This document shows, one piece after another, positions 30,988 through 43,167 of a stretch of DNA of 64,000 nt (position 1 is its first letter; the number at the start of each line of letters is the position of its first letter). This DNA comes from Nansenia antarctica (lineage: Eukaryota; Chordata; Actinopteri; Argentiniformes; Microstomatidae), in assembly GCA_963989245.1 (NCBI GenBank), contig CAXDII010000703.1, positions 322,501 through 386,500 on the forward strand, written 5' to 3'. The notes under the pieces are model-generated. The model was not told where the DNA came from, ran no database searches, and saw nothing but the letters and a program-made list of their open reading frames with translations. The translations under genes and the position numbers were made by a program.

Positions 30988-31691
30988 AGTGGGCGGAGCT
31001 TAAGTCAAAGTGGGCGGAGCTTGTGTCTAAGTGGGAGTGGCTTAGACAGTTAGTGGGCGGAGCTTGTGTGAAAGTGGGAGTGGCTTAGACAGTTAGTGGG
31101 CGGAGCTTGTGTCAAAAGTGGGCGGAGCTTGTGTCAAAGTGGGCGGAGCTTAAGTGGAAGTGGGAGTGGCTTATACCGTTAGTGGGCGGAGCTTGTGTCA
31201 AAGTGGGAGTGGCTTAGACAGTTAGTGGGCGGAGCTTGTGTCAAAAGTGGGCGGAGCTTGTGTCAAAGTGGGCGGAGCTTAAGTGGGAGTGGGAGTGGCT
31301 TAGACATTTAGTGGGCGGAGCTTGTGTCTAAGTGGGAGTGGCTTAATTGATTAATTCAAATTATCTCTCATTTGAGCAATAATGTCTAGTAGACCTGCGT
31401 ACAGTCTAGGTAGGTCGTTTGTTGGCAAATGAGAGACAATTTGAATTAATCAATTAAGCCACTCCCACTTAGACACAAGCTCCGCCCACTAAGTGTCCAA
31501 GCCACTCCCACTCCCACTTAAGCTCCGCCCACTTTGACACAAGCTCCGCCCACTTTGACTTAAGCTCCGCCCACTAACTCAGTTAAGCCACTCCCACTTA
31601 GACACAAGCTCCGCCCACTAACTGTCTAAGCCACTCCCACTCCCACTTAAGCTCCGCCCACTTTGACACAAGCTCCGCCCACTTTTGACAC
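30988..31691 (+). repeat. Palindromic hinge, unit 7
   Basis: L 30988-31374, spacer 31375-31425, R 31426-31691. It matches the unit 2 hinge at offset 22,844, including CTAAGTGTCCAAGCC and CTAACTCAGTTAAGCC in R. The terminal hairpin begins near 31,665. Confidence 0.93.
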
Positions 31692-34600
31692 AAGTGGGCG
31701 GAGCTTGTGTCGTAGTGGGCGGAGCTTAAGTCAAAGTGGGCGGAGCTTAAGTCAAAGTGGGAGGAGCTTAAGTCAAAGTGGGCGGAGCTTAAGTCAAAGT
31801 GGGAGGAGCTTAAGTCAAAGTGGGCGGAGCTTAAATCAAAGTGGGCGGAGCTTAAGTCAAAGTGGGAGGAGCTTAAGTCAAAGTGGGCGGAGCTTAAGTC
31901 AAAGTGGGAGGAGCTTAAGTTAAAGTGGGCGGAGCTTAAGTCAAAGTGGGAGGAGCTTAAATCAAAGTGGGAGGAGCTTAAATCAAAGTGGGAGGAGCTT
32001 AAGTTAAAGTGGGAGGAGCTTAAGTCAAAGTGGGCGGAGCTTAAGTCAAAGTGGGAGGAGCTTAAGTCAAAATGGGCGGAGCTTAAGTTAAAGTGGGCGG
32101 AGCTTAAATCAAAGTGGGAGGAGCTTAAGTCAAAGTGGGCGGAGCTTAAGTTAAAGTGGGCGGAGCTTAAGTCAAAGTGGGAGGAGCTTAAGTCAAAGTG
32201 GGAGGAGCTTAAGTCAAAGTGGGAGGAGCTTAAATCAAAGTGGGAGGAGCTTAAGTCAAAGTGGGAGGAGCTTAAGTCAAAGTGGGAGGAGCTTAAGTCA
32301 AAGTGGGAGGAGCTTAAATCAAAGTGGGAGGAGCTTAAGTCAAAGTGGGAGGAGCTTAAGTCAAAGTGGGAGGAGCTTAAGTTAAAGTGGGCGGAGCTTA
32401 AGTCAAAGTGGGAGGAGCTTAAGTCAAAGTGGGAGGAGCTTAAGTCAAAGTGGGCGGAGCTTGTGTATAAGTGGGAGGAGCTTAAGTCAAAGTGGGCGGA
32501 GCTTAAATCAAAGTGGGAGGAGCTTAAGTCAAAGTGGGCGGAGCTTAAGTCAAAGTGGGAGGAGCTTAAGTCAAAGTGGGAGGAGCTTAAGTCAAAGTGG
32601 GCGGAGCTTAAGTCAAAGTGGGAGGAGCTTAAGTCAAAGTGGGCGGAGCTTAAGTCAAAGTGGGCGGAGCTTAAGTCAAAGTGGGCGGAGCTTAAGTCAA
32701 AGTGGGAGGAGCTTAAGTTAAAGTGGGCGGAGCTTAAGTCAAAGTGGGAGGAGCTTAAATCAAAGTGGGAGGAGCTTAAGTTAAAGTGGGAGGAGCTTAA
32801 GTCAAAGTGGGCGGAGCTTAAGTCAAAGTGGGAGGAGCTTAAGTCAAAGTGGGCGGAGCTTAAGTTAAAGTGGGCGGAGCTTAAATCAAAGTGGGAGGAG
32901 CTTAAGTCAAAGTGGGCGGAGCTTAAGTTAAAGTGGGCGGAGCTTAAGTCAAAGTGGGAGGAGCTTAAGTCAAAGTGGGAGGAGCTTAAGTCAAAGTGGG
33001 CGGAGCTTAAATCAAAGTGGGAGGAGCTTAAGTCAAAGTGGGAGGAGCTTAAGTCAAAGTGGGAGGAGCTTAAGTCAAAGTGGGAGGAGCTTAAATCAAA
33101 GTGGGAGGAGCTTAAGTCAAAGTGGGAGGAGCTTAAGTCAAAGTGGGAGGAGCTTAAGTTAAAGTGGGCGGAGCTTAAATCAAAGTGGGAGGAGCTTAAG
33201 TCAAAGTGGGAGGAGCTTAAGTCAAAGTGGGCGGAGCTTGTGTATAAGTGGGAGGAGCTTAAGTCAAAGTGGGCGGAGCTTAAATCAAAGTGGGAGGAGC
33301 TTAAGTCAAAGTGGGCGGAGCTTAAGTCAAAGTGGGAGGAGCTTAAATCAAAGTGGGAGGAGCTTAAGTCAAAGTGGGAGGAGCTTAAGTTAAAGTGGGA
33401 GGAGCTTAAGTCAAAGTGGGCGGAGCTTAAGGCAAAGTGGGAGGAGCTTAAGTCAAAGTGGGAGGAGCTTAAGTCAAAGTGGGAGGAGCTTAAGTCAAAG
33501 TGGGCGGAGCTTAAATCAAAGTGGGCGGAGCTTAAGTCAAAGTGGGAGGAGCTTAAGTCAAAGTGGGCGGAGCTTAAGTTAAAGTGGGAGGAGCTTAAGT
33601 CAAAGTGGGAGGAGCTTAAGTCAAAGTGGGCGGAGCTTAAGTCAAAGTGGGAGGAGCTTAAGTTAAAGTGGGCGGAGCTTAAGTCAAAGTGGGAGGAGCT
33701 TAAATCAAAGTGGGAGGAGCTTAAAGCAAAGTGGGCGGAGCTTAAGTCAAAGTGGGAGGAGCTTAAATCAAAGTGGGAGGAGCTTAAATCAAAGTGGGCG
33801 GAGCTTAAGTCAAAGTGGGCGGAGCTTAAGTCAAAGTGGGCGGAGCTTAAATCAAAGTGGGAGGAGCTTAAGTCAAAGTGGGAGGAGCTTAGGTTAAAGT
33901 GGGCGGAGCTTAAATCAAAGTGGGCGGAGCTTAAGTCAAAGTGGGAGGAGCTTAAGTCAAAGTGGGAGGAGCTTAAGTCAAAGTGGGCGGAGCTTAAGTC
34001 AAAGTGGGAGGAGCTTAAGTCAAAGTGGGCGGAGCTTAAGTCAAAGTGGGCGGAGCTTAAGTCAAAGTGGGCGGAGCTTAAGTCAAAGTGGGAGGAGCTT
34101 AAGTCAAAGTGGGCGGAGCTTAAGTCAAAGTGGGAGGAGCTTAAGTCAAAGTGGGCGGAGCTTAAATCAAAGTGGGAGGAGCTTAAGTCAAAGTGGGAGG
34201 AGCTAAAGTCAAAGTGGGCGGAGCTTAAGTCAAAGTGGGCGGAGCTTAAGTCAAAGTGGGCGGAGCTTAAGTCAAAGTGGGAGGAGCTTAAGTCAAAGTG
34301 GGCGGAGCTTAAGTCAAAGTGGGAGGAGCTTAAGTCAAAGTGGGCGGAGCTTAAGTCAAAGTGGGAGGAGCTTAAGTCAAAGTGGGCGGAGCTTAAGTCA
34401 AAGTGGGAGGAGCTTAAATCAAAGTGGGCGGAGCTTGTGTAAAAGTGGGCGGAGCTTAAATCAAAGTGGGAGGAGCTTAAATCAAAGTGGGAGGAGCTTA
34501 AGTCAAAGTGGGCGGAGCTTAAGACAAAGTGGGCGGAGCTTAAGTCAAAGTGGGAGGAGCTTAAATCAAAGTGGGAGGAGCTTAAATCAAAGTGGGAGGA

Positions 34601-34756
34601 GCTTAAGCTAAAGTGGGCGGAGCTTAAGTCAAAGTGGGAGGAGCTTAAGTCAAAGTGGGCGGAGCTTAAGTAAAAGTGGGCGGAGCTTAAATCAAAGTGG
34701 GAGGAGCTTAAATCAAAGTGGGAGGAGCTTAAATCAAAGTGGGAGGAGCTTAAATC
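31692..34756 (+). repeat. 21-bp satellite array, unit 8
   Basis: About 146 copies, repeating array 3 at offset 22,844 with the same private copies: AAATGGGCGG near 32,070, GTATAAGTGG at 32,465 and 33,242, and GAGCTAAAG near 34,201. A 659-codon frame is open at 32463-34442, the same as at 9619. Confidence 0.97.
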
Positions 34757-35321
34757 CCCAAAAAAAACTTTTTTTTAAAAAGTTAAAAAAATGCTTTCAC
34801 CTAATGTTTCATCTAAAAAGAAAGTAAAAAAAAAAAAAAATGAAAAAAAAACGTCTAAGTCCCCGTGCCACCTAGCTAGGTTAGCTTAGGTCTCCCTGGC
34901 TCGGTTAAAGGACTTTAGCTCAGCGAGCGTAGGTGTCACAGAAACACCATATTTCATATTTAAGTTCATTAGGTCCACACGGTCATTTTAAGCCTAACCC
35001 CAGCCCTCTACGACCCCGGGACGTGACGCTATTGAGCCCCCCGCAGATTCGTCACATGCTAACCGCGGATTACACTACGGGACGTATAACTTTGGCTATG
35101 AAGGCGGTAGAGACACGCGGGTTTCATATATCTCTTCCTTAGGTCTACGCGGTCATTTTAAGCCTAACCCCAGCTCTCTACGACCCCGGGACGTGATGTT
35201 ATTAAGCTTCCTGCACGTTTTGGCCATGCTAGCGTCACCGGGGGCTTACCCCTTTTTGGATACAGCGTGATCTCACGATCATAAAAGCCAATGGGGAAGG
35301 GAACAAAAAATAAAAAATGTG

Positions 35322-35352
<31 letters not shown>
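34757..35352 (+). other. A/T bridge plus conserved core, unit 8
   Basis: Bridge 34757-34851, core 34852-35352. It matches core 3 except that the terminal A-run is 29 rather than 28, which shifts the offset from 22,844 to 22,845 downstream. Half-anchors lie at 34969 and 35139. Confidence 0.88.
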
Positions 35353-35685
35353 CGTTAGGGTGAAGATAGTGGATGCACGCGTTTAACATCTCTCTCTGTG
35401 ACCTGGGGGAAGATAGTGGTGTGGAATAACCAGCAGTGACATCTGACTTCCTGGGCTTATGTGAATGTGAATGGTCATGTTAATGAGCTGTATGTTAATG
35501 AGCTGTGTGTGTATGTTAATGAGCTGTATGTTAATGAGCTTCATGCTAATGAGATTCATGCTAATGAGCTGTATGTTAATGAGATGTATGTTAATTAGCT
35601 GTGTGTATGTTAATGAGCTGTATGTTAATGAGCTTCATGCTAATGAGCTGTATGTTAATGAGCTGTATGTTAATGAGCTGTGTAA
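35353..35685 (+). repeat. Linker (variant b) and 15-bp repeat array, unit 8
   Basis: Matches unit 3 at offset 22,845, including GTGTGGAATAACCAGCAG in the linker. This is the last forward-oriented 15-bp array before the direction of the whole locus reverses. Confidence 0.92.
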
Positions 35686-36508
35686 AAGTGGGCGGAGCTT
35701 GTGTCAAAGTGGGCGGAGCTTAAGTGGGAGTGGGAGTGGCTTAGACATTTAGTGGGCGGAGCTTGTGTCAAAGTGGGAGTGGCTTAGACAGTTAGTGGGC
35801 GGAGCTTGTGTCAAAAGTGGGCGGAGCTTGTGTCAAAGTGGGAGGAGCTTAAGTGGAAGTGGGAGTGGCTTATACCGTTAGTGGGCGGAGCTTGTGTGAA
35901 AGTGGGAGTGGCTTAATTGAGTTAGTGGGCGGAGCTTAAGTCAAAGTGGGCGGAGCTTGTGTCAAAGTGGGCGGAGCTTAAGTGGGAGTGGGAGTGGCTT
36001 AGACAGTTAGTGGGCGGAGCTTGTGTGAAAGTGGGAGTGGCTTAATTGATTAATTCAAATTGCCTCTCATTTGCCAACAAACGACCTACCTAGACTGTAC
36101 GCAGGTCTACTAGACATTATTGCTCAAATGAGAGACAATTTGAATTAATCAATTAAGCCACTCCCACTTTGACACAAGCTCCGCCCACTAAATGTCTAAG
36201 CCACTCCCACTCCCACTTAAGCTCCGCCCACTTTGACACAAGCTCCGCCCACTTTGACTTAAGCTCCGCCCACTAACTGTCTAAGCCACTCCCACTTTCA
36301 CACAAGCTCCGCCCACTAACGGTATAAGCCACTCCCACTTCCACTTAAGCTCCGCCCACTTTGACACAAGCTCCGCCCACTTTTGACACAAGCTCCGCCC
36401 ACTAACTGTCTAAGCCACTCCCACTTTGACACAAGCTCCGCCCACTAAATGTCTAAGCCACTCCCACTTAAGCTCCGCCCACTTTTACACAAGCTCCGCC
36501 CACTTTTA
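35686..36508. repeat. Head-to-head hinge: L - inverted spacer - L'
   Basis: The left block (35686-36073) is an L block like that of unit 3. The spacer (36074-36124) is inverted relative to all hinges to its left, reading CCAACAAACGACC to ATTATTGCT. The right block (36125-36508) is an inverted L, recognised by AACGGTATAAGCC and by leading into an inverted 15-bp array rather than a 21-bp array. Neither side has the R-type terminal hairpin. Units run + to the left and - to the right, so this is the symmetry centre of the window. Confidence 0.9.
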
Positions 36509-36827
36509 CACAGCTCATTAACATACAGCTCATTAGCATGAATCTCATTAGCATGAAGCTCATTAACATACAGCTCATTAACATACACACACAGCTAATT
36601 AACATACATCTCATTAACATACAGCTCATTAGCATGAATCTCATTAGCATGAATCTCATTAGCATGAAGCTCATTAACATACACACACAGCTCATTAACA
36701 TACAGCTCATTAACATGACCATTCACATTCACATATGCCCAGGAAGTCAGATGTACTTTACACTGCCTTGGGCTTAGGTCACAGAGAGAGATGTTAAACG
36801 CGTGCATCCACTATCTTCACCCTAACG
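36509..36827 (-). repeat. 15-bp repeat array and linker, inverted unit 1
   Basis: The array is about 36509-36717, in the form GCTCATTAACATACA mixed with TCTCATTAGCATGAA. The linker is of the GTACTTTACACTGCC (variant a) type, unlike the variant b linker on the other side of the symmetry centre. The two sides are therefore related but not mirror copies. Confidence 0.92.
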
Positions 36828-37424
36828 TTTTTTTTTTTTTTTTTTTTTTTTTTTTATCACATTTTTTATTTTTTGTTCCCTTCCCCATTGGCTTTTATGA
36901 TCGTGAGATCACGCTGTATCCAAAAAGGGGTAAGCCTCCGGTGACGCTAGCATGGCCAAAACGTGCAGGAAGCTTAATAACATCACGTCCCGGGGTCGTA
37001 GAGAGCTGGGGTTAGGCTTAAAATGACCGCGTAGACCTAAGGAACAGAAATATGAAAACCGCGTGTCTCTACCCCCTTCATAGCCAGAGTTATACGTCCC
37101 GTAGTGTAATCCGCGGTTAGCATGTGACGAATCTGCGGGGGGGTCAATAGCGTCACGTCCCGGGGTCGTAGAGACCCGGGGTTAGGCTTAAAATGACCGT
37201 GTGGACCTAAGGAACTTAAATATGAAATATGGTGTTTCTGTGACACCTACGCTTGCTGAGCTAAAGTCCTTTAACCGAGCCAGGGAGACCTAAGCTAACC
37301 TAGCTAGGTGGCACGGGGACTTAGACGTTTTTTTTTCATTTTTTTTTTTTTTTACTTTCTTTTTAGATGAAACATTAGGTGAAAGCATTTTTTTTACTTT
37401 TCAAATTTTTTTTTTTTTTTTGGG
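36828..37424 (-). other. Conserved core plus A/T bridge, inverted unit 1
   Basis: The core is 36828-37327, beginning with a T28 run on this strand. Private changes include GAAATATGAAAACCGCG near 37,047 and GGGGGGGTCAATAGC near 37,138. Bridge 37328-37424 ends with a long T-run and TGGG. Confidence 0.88.
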
Positions 37425-39123
37425 ATTTAAGCTCCTCCCACTTTGACTTAAGCTCCTCCCACTTTGACTTAAGCTCCGCCCACTTTGACTTAAGCTCCTC
37501 CCACTTTGACCTAAGCTCCTCCCACTTTGACGTAAGCTCCGCCCACTTATACACAAGCTCCGCCCACTTTGACTTAAGCTCCTCCCACTTTGACTTAAGC
37601 TCCGCCCACTTTGACTTAAGCTCCTCCCACTTTGACTTAAGCTCCGCCCACTTTTACACAAGCTCCTCCCACTTTGACTTAAGCTCCTCCCACTTTGACT
37701 TAAGCTCCTCCCACTTTGACGTAAGCTCCGCCCACTTTAACCTAAGCTCCTCCCACTTTGACTTAAGCTCCGCCCACTTTAGCTTAAGCTCCTCCCACTT
37801 TGACTTAAGCTCCGCCCACTTTGACTTAAGCTCCTCCCACTTTGACTTAAGCTCCTCCCACTTTGACTTAAGCTCCTCCCACTTTGACTTAAGCTCCGCC
37901 CACTTTGACTTAAGCTCCTCCCACTTTGACTTAAGCTCCGCCCACTTTTACACAAGCTCCGCCCACTTTTACACAAGCTCCTCCCACTTTGATTTAAGCT
38001 CCGCCCACTTTGACGTAAGCTCCGCCCACTTATACACAAGCTCCGCCCACTTTGACTTAAGCTCCTCCCACTTTGACTTAAGCTCCGCCCACTTTGACTT
38101 AAGCTCCTCCCACTTTGACTTAAGCTCCGCCCACTTTTACACAAGCTCCTCCCACTTTGACTTAAGCTCCTCCCACTTTGACTTAAGCTCCTCCCACTTT
38201 GACTTAAGCTCCTCCCACTTTGACTTAAGCTCCGCCCACTTTGACTTAAGCTCCTCCCACTTTGACTTAAGCTCCGCCCACTTTTACACAAGCTCCTCCC
38301 ACTTTGATTTAAGCTCCTCCCACTTTGACGTAAGCTCCGCCCACTTATACACAAGCTCCGCCCACTTTGACTTAAGCTCCTCCCACTTTGACTTAAGCTC
38401 CGCCCACTTTGACTTAAGCTCCTCCCACTTTGACTTAAGCTCCGCCCACTTTTACACAAGCTCCTCCCACTTTGACTTAAACTCCTCCCACTTTGACTTA
38501 AGCTCCTCCCACTTTGACGTAAGCTCCGCCCACTTTAACCTAAGCTCCTCCCACTTTGAATTAAGCTCCTCCCACTTTGACTTAAGCTCCGCCCACTTTG
38601 ACTTAAGCTCCTCCCACTTTGACTTAAGCTCCTCCCACTTTGACTTAAGCTCCGCCCACTTTGATTTAAGCTCCTCCCACTTTGACTTAAGCTCCGCCCA
38701 CTTTGACTTAAGCTCCGCCCACTTTGACTTAAGCTCCTCCCACTTTGATTTAAGCTCCTCCCACTTTGACTTAAGCTCCTCCCACTTTGACTTAAGCTCC
38801 TCCCACTTTGACTTAAGCTCCTCCCACTTTGATTTAAGCTCCGCCCACTTTGACTTAAGCTCCTCCCACTTTGATTTAAGCTCCGCCCACTTTGACTTAA
38901 GCTCCTCCCACTTTGATTTAAGCTCCGCCCACTTTGACTTAAGCTCCTCCCACTTTGACTTAAGCTCCTCCCACTTTGACTTAAGCTCCGCCCACTTTGA
39001 CTTAAGCTCCTCCCACTTTGACTTAAGCTCCTCCCACTTTGACTTAAGCTCCGCCCACTTTGACTTAAGCTCCGCCCACTTGGACTTAAGCTCCGCCCAC
39101 TACGACACAAGCTCCGCCCACTT
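37425..39123 (-). repeat. 21-bp satellite array, inverted unit 1
   Basis: About 81 copies, among the shortest arrays here. It is rich in variants ending TATACACAAG (37,548; 38,031; 38,346) and TTTACACAAG, spaced by whole multiples of 21 (483 and 315). The + strand is open as LSSSHFD heptads across 37379-39217; this is a repeat property, not a gene. Confidence 0.97.
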
Positions 39124-39822
39124 GTGTCAAAAGTGGGCGGAGCTTGTGTCAAAGTGGGCGGAGCTTAAGTGGGAGTGGGAGTGGCTTAGACAGTTAGTGG
39201 GCGGAGCTTGTGCCTAAGTGGGAGTGGCTTAATTGAGTTAGTGGGCGGAGCTTAAGTCAAAGTGGGCGGAGCTTGTGTCAAAGTGGGCGGAGCTTAAGTG
39301 GGAGTGGGAGTGGCTTGGACACTTAGTGGGCGGAGCTTGTGTCAAAGTGGGAGTGGCTTAATTGATTAATTCAAGATATCTCTCATTTGCCAACAAACGA
39401 CCTACCTAGACTGTACGCAGGTCTACTAGACATTATTGCTCAAATGAGAGACAATTTGAATTAATCAATTAAGCCACTCCCACTTTGACACAAGCTCCGC
39501 CCACTAAATGTCTAAGCCACTCCCACTCCCACTTAAGCTCCGCCCACTTTGACACAAGCTCCGCCCACTTTGACTTAAGCTCCGCCCACTAACTGTCTAA
39601 GCCACTCCCACTTTCACACAAGCTCCGCCCACTAACGGTATAAGCCACTCCCACTTCCACTTAAGCTCCGCCCACTTTGACACAAGCTCCGCCCACTTTT
39701 GACACAAGCTCCGCCCACTAACTGTCTAAGCCACTCCCACTTTGACACAAGCTCCGCCCACTAAATGTCTAAGCCACTCCCACTTAAGCTCCGCCCACTT
39801 TTACACAAGCTCCGCCCACTTT
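39124..39822 (-). repeat. Palindromic hinge, inverted unit 1/2
   Basis: The 20-bp hairpin arms are 39104-39123 and 39131-39150 around loop 39124-39130. R' runs from 39131 to 39389, the spacer from 39390 to 39440 (CCAACAAACG orientation), and L' from 39441 to about 39822. The inner left arm reads TTCAAGATATCTCTC instead of TTCAAATTGTCTCTC, a private cluster of changes that weakens the stem. Confidence 0.92.
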
Positions 39823-40143
39823 TACACAGCTCATTAACATACAGCTCATTAGCATGAATCTCATTAGCATGAAGCTCATTAACATACAGCTCATTAACAT
39901 ACACACACAGCTAATTAACATACATCTCATTAACATACAGCTCATTAGCATGAATCTCATTAGCATGAATCTCATTAGCATGAAGCTCATTAACATACAC
40001 ACACAGCTCATTAACATACAGCTCATTAACATGACCATTCACATTCACATATGCCCAGGAAGTCAGATGTACTTTACACTGCCTTGGGCTTAGGTCACAG
40101 AGAGAGATGTTAAACGCGTGCATCCACTATCTTCACCCTAACG
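39823..40143 (-). repeat. 15-bp repeat array and linker, inverted unit 2
   Basis: Same 15-bp pattern as at 36,509, offset 3,316, with the variant a linker. Array about 39825-40033. Confidence 0.92.
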
Positions 40144-40740
40144 TTTTTTTTTTTTTTTTTTTTTTTTTTTTATCACATTTTTTATTTTTTGTTCCCTTCC
40201 CCATTGGCTTTTATGATCGTGAGATCACGCTGTATCCAAAAAGGGGTAAGCCCCCGGTGACGCTAGCATGGCCAAAACGTGCAGGAAGCTTAATAACATC
40301 ACGTCCCGGGGTCGTAGAGAGCTGGGGTTAGGCTTAAAATGACCGCGTAGACCTAAGGAACAGAAATGTGAAACCCGCGTGTCTCTACCCCCTTCATAGC
40401 CAAAGTTATACGTCCCGTAGTGTAATCCGCGGTTAGCATGTGACGAATCTGCGGGGGGCTCAATAGCGTCACGTCCCGGGGTCGTAGAGGGCTGGGGTTA
40501 GGCTTAAAATGACCGTGTGGACCTAATGAACTTAAATATGAAATATGGTGTTTCTGTGACACCTACGCTCGCTGAGCTAAAGTCCTTTAACCGAGCCAGG
40601 GAGACCTAAGCTAACCTAGCTAGGTGGCGCGGGGACTTAGACGTTTTTTTTTCATTTTTTTTTTTTTTTACTTTCTTTTTAGATGAAACATTAGGTGAAA
40701 GCATTTTTTTGACTTTTTTAAAAAAAAAAAAAAATTTGGG
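40144..40740 (-). other. Conserved core plus A/T bridge, inverted unit 2
   Basis: Core 40144-40643, beginning T28. It has CCCCCGGTGACGC (the unit 3 form) and GAGGGCTGGGG in half A. Bridge 40644-40740 contains TTTTTTGACTTTTTT followed by a long A-run instead of the usual T-run. Confidence 0.88.
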
Positions 40741-42460
40741 ATTTAAGCTCCTCCCACTTTGATTTAAGCTCCTCCCACTTTGATTTAAGCTCCTCCCACT
40801 TTGATTTAAGCTCCGCCCACTTTGACTTAAGCTCCTCCCACTTTGACGTAAGCTCCGCCCACTTTGACTTAAGCTCCTCCCACTTTGACTTAAGCTCCGC
40901 CCACTTTGACTTAAGCTCCTCCCACTTTGACTTAAGCTCCTCCCACTTTGACTTAAGCTCCGCCCACTTTGACTTAAGCTCCTCCCACTTTCATTTAAGC
41001 TCCTCCCACTTTGACTTAAGCTCCTCCCACTTTGATTTAAGCTCCTCCCACTTTGACTTAAGCTCCGCCCACTTTGACTTAAGCTCCTCCCACTTTGACT
41101 TAAGCTCCTCCCACTTTGACTTAAGCTCCGCCCACTTTGACTTAAGCTCCTCCCACTTTGATTTAAGCTCCTCCCACTTTAATTTAAGCTCCTCCCACTT
41201 TGATTTAAGCTCCTCCCACTTTGACTTAAGCTCCTCCCACTTTGACTTAAGCTCCGCCCACTTTGACTTAAGCTCCTCCCACTTTGATTTAAGCTCCGCC
41301 CACTTTGACTTAAGCTCCTCCCACTTTGACTTAAGCTCCTCCCACTTTGACTTAAGCTCCGCCCACTTTGACTTAAGCTCCTCCCACTTTCATTTAAGCT
41401 CCTCCCACTTTGACTTAAGCTCCTCCCACTTTGATTTAAGCTCCTCCCACTTTGACTTAAGCTCCGCCCACTTTGACTTAAGCTCCTCCCACTTTGACTT
41501 AAGCTCCTCCCACTTTGACTTAAGCTCCGCCCACTTTGACTTAAGCTCCGCCCACTTTGACTTAAGCTCCTCCCACTTTGACTTAAGCTCCGCCCACTTT
41601 GATTTAAGCTCCTCCCACTTTGATTTAAGCTCCGCCCACTTTGATTTAAGCTCCTCCCACTTTGATTTAAGCTCCTCCCACTTTGACTTAAGCTCCTCCC
41701 ACTTTGATTTAAGCTCCGCCCACTTTGACTTAAGCTCCTCCCACTTTGATTTAAGCTCCTCCCACTTTGACTTAAGCTCCTCCCACTTTGACTTAAGCTC
41801 CTCCCACTTTGACTTAAGCTCCGCCCACTTTGACTTAAGCTCCGCCCACTTTGACTTAAGCTCCTCCCACTTTGATTTAAGCTCCTCCCACTTTGACTTA
41901 AGCTCCGCCCACTTTGATTTAAGCTCCTCCCACTTTGATTTAAGCTCCTCCCACTTTGACTTAAGCTCCTCCCACTTTGACTTAAGCTCCGCCCACTTTG
42001 ACTTAAGCTCCTCCCACTTTGACTTAAGCTCCGCCCACTTTGACTTAAGCTCCTCCCACTTTGACTTAAGCTCCGCCCACTTTGACTTAAGCTCCGCCCA
42101 CTTTGACTTAAGCTCCTCCCACTTTGACTTAAGCTCCTCCCACTTTGATTTAAGCTCCGCCCACTTTGACTTAAGCTCCTCCCACTTTGACTTAAGCTCC
42201 TCCCACTTTGACTTAAGCTCCTCCCACTTTGACTTAAGCTCCTCCCACTTTGATTTAAGCTCCGCCCACTTTGACTTAAGCTCCTCCCACTTTGACTTAA
42301 GCTCCTCCCACTTTGATTTAAGCTCCGCCCACTTTGACTTAAGCTCCTCCCACTTTGATTTAAGCTCCTCCCACTTTGACTTAAGCTCCTCCCACTTTGA
42401 CTTAAGCTCCTCCCACTTTGACTTAAGCTCCGCCCACTACGACACAAGCTCCGCCCACTT
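40741..42460 (-). repeat. 21-bp satellite array, inverted unit 2
   Basis: About 82 copies. A CTTTCATTTAAG copy at 40,990 and 41,390 is about 399 bp apart (19 repeats), showing a local higher-order repeat. The minus strand frame 41179-42489 is open as SGRSLSQ heptads. Confidence 0.97.
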
Positions 42461-43167
42461 GTGTCAAAAGTGGGCGGAGCTTGTGTCAAAGTGGGCGGAG
42501 CTTAAGTGGGAGTGGGAGTGGCTTAGACAGTTAGTGGGCGGAGCTTGTGTCTAAGTGGGAGTGGCTTAATTGAGTTAGTGGGCGGAGCTTAAGTCAAAGT
42601 GGGCGGAGCTTGTGTCAAAGTGGGCGGAGCTTAAGTGGGAGTGGGAGTGGCTTAGACAGTTAGTGGGCGGAGCTTGTGTCTAAGTGGGAGTGGCTTAATT
42701 GATTAATTCAAATTGTCTCTCATTTGCCAACAAACGACCTACCTAGACTGTACGCAGGTCTACTAGACATTATTGCTCAAATGAGAGATAATTTGAATTA
42801 ATCAATTAAGCCACTCCCACTTAGACACAAGCTCCGCCCACTAACTGTCTAAGCCACTCCCACTCCCACTTAAGCTCCGCCCACTTTGACACAAGTCCCG
42901 CCCACTTTTGACACAAGCTCCGCCCACTAACTGTCTAAGCCACTCCCACTTTGACACAAGCTCCGCCCACTAACGGTATAAGCCACTCCCACTTCCACTT
43001 AAGCTCCGCCCACTTTGACACAAGCTCCGCCCACTTTTGACACAAGCTCCGCCCACTAACTGTCTAAGCCACTCCCACTTTCACACAAGCTCCGCCCACT
43101 AACTGTCTAAGCCACTCCCACTTAGACACAAGCTCCGCCCACTTTGACTTAAGCTCCGCCCACTTTT
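42461..43167 (-). repeat. Palindromic hinge, inverted unit 2/3
   Basis: The hairpin is 42441-42460 / loop 42461-42467 / 42468-42487. R' runs to 42726, the spacer is 42727-42777, and L' runs from 42778 to about 43167. L' includes one CAAGTCCCGCCC, the reverse of the GGGACTTG variant seen in the 4,400-bp units, and one AACGGTATAAGCC. Confidence 0.93.
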
